Origin: Camelus bactrianus
Taxonomy: Eukaryota; Chordata; Mammalia; Artiodactyla; Camelidae
Direction: 5' to 3'
Assembly: GCF_048773025.1 (NCBI RefSeq)
Contig: NC_133572.1
Span: forward strand, 24,082,501 to 24,146,500
DNA length: 64,000 nucleotides
The notes beneath the pieces are model-generated. The model made no database searches. It was not told the origin of the DNA and saw only the letters and a list, made by a program, of their open reading frames with translations. The position numbers were made by a program, and so were the translations under genes. The number at the start of each line of letters is the position of its first letter. Positions within the stretch are counted from its first letter, which is position 1. Positions 62,187 through 64,000 of the stretch are shown here, piece after piece.

Positions 62187-64000
62187 ATGTATGGAATGGA
62201 GTTTGCAACTGAAAAGAAACTTTGTGTTCCCAACAAGCTAGGTGAAGGACGGCTTTCACACACACTTATCTCTCAGAACTGAGCAAGTGGAGAGACGTTC
62301 GTTCATCTAGCACCAAGGGAACGGGTTGCAGGAGACACTTTTTCTCTGCTTTCTAAGTCTGTTTCTTAGTGACGGTTTGAAGTTAATGCAGTTTTCACTG
62401 TCAAACCGTGTTGGAGATAATACCTACCCATATATATGTATGGAATGGAGTTTGCAACTGAAAAGAAACTTTGTGTTCCCAACAAGCTAGTTGAAGGACG
62501 GATTTAACACACTTATCTCTCAGAACTGAGCAAGTGGAGAGACGTTCGTTCATCTAGCACCAAGGGAACGGGTTGCAGGAGACACTTTTCTCTGCCTTCT
62601 CAGTCTGTTTAATAGTGCCGGTTTGAAGTTCCTGCAGTTTTCACTGTAAAACAGAGTTGGAGCTTGTACCTCCCCATATATATGTATGGAATGGAGTTTG
62701 CAACTGAAAAGAAACTTTGTGTTCCCAACAAGCTAGGTGAAGGACGGCTTTCACACACACTTATCTCTCAGAACTGAGAAAGTCGAGAGTCGTTCGTTCA
62801 TCTAGCACCAAGGGAACGGGTTGCAGGGGATATTATTTCTCTGCTTTCTCAGTCTGTTTCCTAGTGCCGGTTTGAAGTTCCTGCAGTTTCACTGTAAAAC
62901 CGAGTTGGGGCTAGTACCTCCCCATATATATGTATGGAATGGAGTTTGCAACTGAAAAGAAACTTTGTGTTCCCAACAAGCTAGGTGAAGGACGGCTTTA
63001 ACACACACTTATCTCTCAGAACTGAGCAAGTGGATAGACGTTCGTTCATCTAGGACCAAGGGAACGGTTTGCAGGAGACACTTTTTCTCTGCTTTCTCAG
63101 TCTGTTTCGTAGTGCCGGTTTGAAGTTCCTGCAGTTTTCACTGTAAAACCGAATTGGGGCTAGTACCTCCCCATATATATGTATGGAATGGAGTTTACAA
63201 CTGAAAAGAAACTTTGTGTTCCCAACAAGCTAGGTGAAGGACGGCTTTCACACACACTTATCTCTCAGAACTGAGCAAGTGGAGAGACGTTCGTTCATCT
63301 AGCACCAAGGGAACGGGTTGCAATAGACACTTTTCTCTGCTTTCTCAGTCTGTTTCCTAGTGCCGGTTTGAAGTTCCTGCAGTTTTCACTGTAAAACCGA
63401 GTTGGGGCTAGTACCTCCCCATATATATGTATGGAATGGAGTTTGCTACTGAAAAGAAACTTTGTGTTCCCAACAAGCTAGGTGAAGGACGGCTTTCACA
63501 CACACGTATCTCTCAGAACTGAGCAAGTGGAGAGACGTTCGTTCATCTAGCACCAAGGGAACGGATTGCAGGAAACATTTTTTCTCTGCTTTCTCAGTCT
63601 GTTTCCTAGTTCCGGTTTGAAGTTCCTGCAGTTTTCACTGTAAAACCGAGTTGGGGCTAGTACCTCCCCATATATATGTATGGAATGGAGTTTGCAACTG
63701 AAAAGAAACTTTGTGTTCCCAACAAGCTAGGTGAAGGACGGCTTTCACACACACGTATCTCTCAGAACTGAGCAAGTGGATAGACGTTCGTTCATCTAGC
63801 ACCAAGGGAACGGGTTGCAGGAGACACTTTTTCTCTGCTTTCTCAGTCTGTTTCCTAGTGCCGGTTTGAAGTTCCTGCAGTTTTCACTGTAAAACCGATT
63901 TGGGGCTAGTACCTCCCCATATATATGTATGGAATGTAGTTTGCAACTGAAAAGAACTTTGTGTTCCCAACAAGCTAGGTGAAGGACGGCTTTCATACAC
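62187..64000 (+). repeat. Delta HOR copy 3, shortened, cut by window end
   Basis: The first two monomers match the start of delta (TCTAAGTCTG with TTAGTGACGG, then GGATTTAACACACTTA). After one unrelated monomer, the sequence resumes delta with GGCTTTAACACAC (about 62,995), GCAATAGACACTTTTC (about 63,320), CGGATTGCAGGAAAC (about 63,562) and GGATAGACG (about 63,778). The distance from the TTAGTGACGG marker to the GGATTGCAGG marker is about 1,209 bp here against about 1,956 bp in delta copy 1, so three monomers net are missing. Confidence 0.83.

Larger units (their letters stand above)
1..64000 (+). repeat. Tandem satellite array, monomer about 249 bp, whole window
   Basis: The same unit recurs without a break from the first base to the last. 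Landmarks such as ATGTATGG, CTCTCAGAACTGAG, TTCGTTCATC and CTGCAG return every 248-249 bp, and all copies lie in one orientation. 64,000/249 gives about 257 monomers. Monomers differ by scattered substitutions and by indels of one to a few bases, which is why HOR periods fall slightly below multiples of 249. No unrelated sequence longer than a few bases is inserted anywhere. Such arrays are typical of eukaryotic centromeric or pericentromeric heterochromatin; that location is inferred here. The array is open at both ends, so its total size is unknown. No genes are supported. Confidence 0.98.

Noticed and set aside
1-64000. CRISPR array
   Set aside because: The repeated unit is 249 bp with no short repeat and unique spacer pattern; the whole unit repeats.
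1-64000. Transposon-derived repeat or LTR element
   Set aside because: No terminal repeats, target duplications, A-rich tail, or recognisable transposase or reverse transcriptase reading frame; only head-to-tail monomers.
1-64000. rRNA spacer subrepeats, tRNA or snRNA tandem genes
   Set aside because: I recognise no rRNA, tRNA cloverleaf or snRNA segment in the monomer, and no unit larger than the monomer HORs contains other sequence.

Overview
The whole 64-kb window is one head-to-tail satellite DNA array with a monomer of about 249 bp, so roughly 257 monomers. I see no protein-coding gene, RNA gene, CRISPR array, bacterial signal or transposon. Every line can be aligned to the same monomer, always in the same orientation, and the array runs off both ends of the window. 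Uninterrupted megasatellite DNA of this kind points to a eukaryotic nuclear chromosome, most likely centromeric or pericentromeric heterochromatin from a long-read assembly. I cannot name the species or the satellite family from sequence alone.

The array is not a uniform repeat. It is a patchwork of higher-order repeats (HORs), in which sets of diverged monomers recur as a block. From left to right: (1) an 8-monomer HOR of 1,989 bp (alpha), four copies over 1-9,687, split by a 7-monomer insert at 3,968-5,709. Together these form a larger 5,720-bp duplication. (2) A mixed block, 9,688-11,927. (3) A 14-monomer HOR of 3,485 bp (beta), two full copies at 14,416-21,385 with partial copies on both sides. 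(4) A second mixed block, 22,132-24,869. (5) An 8-monomer HOR of 1,990 bp (gamma) at 25,865-29,844, built from beta monomers, followed by a 4-monomer module of 995 bp in tandem up to 31,337. (6) Beta-like and mixed sequence, 31,338-36,813. (7) A 26-monomer HOR of 6,465 bp (delta), two copies at 36,814-50,490, the second enlarged by three monomers. (8) A 16-monomer HOR of 3,980 bp (epsilon), two copies at 49,249-57,208, whose start overlaps the end of the second delta copy. (9) A third mixed block, 57,706-62,186. (10) The start of a shortened third delta copy, 62,187-64,000.

Each monomer carries several short inverted repeats, about six CpG sites and usually one PstI site. It has no canonical CENP-B box. 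The left half (to about 32.8 kb) and the right half (from about 36.9 kb) carry different versions of one hairpin segment, so the two halves have been homogenised separately. Open frames of 60-81 codons recur, but they follow repeat subfamilies and are judged non-coding. HOR boundaries are set to the monomer phase at the ATGTATGG motif. The true exchange points may lie up to about one monomer away.
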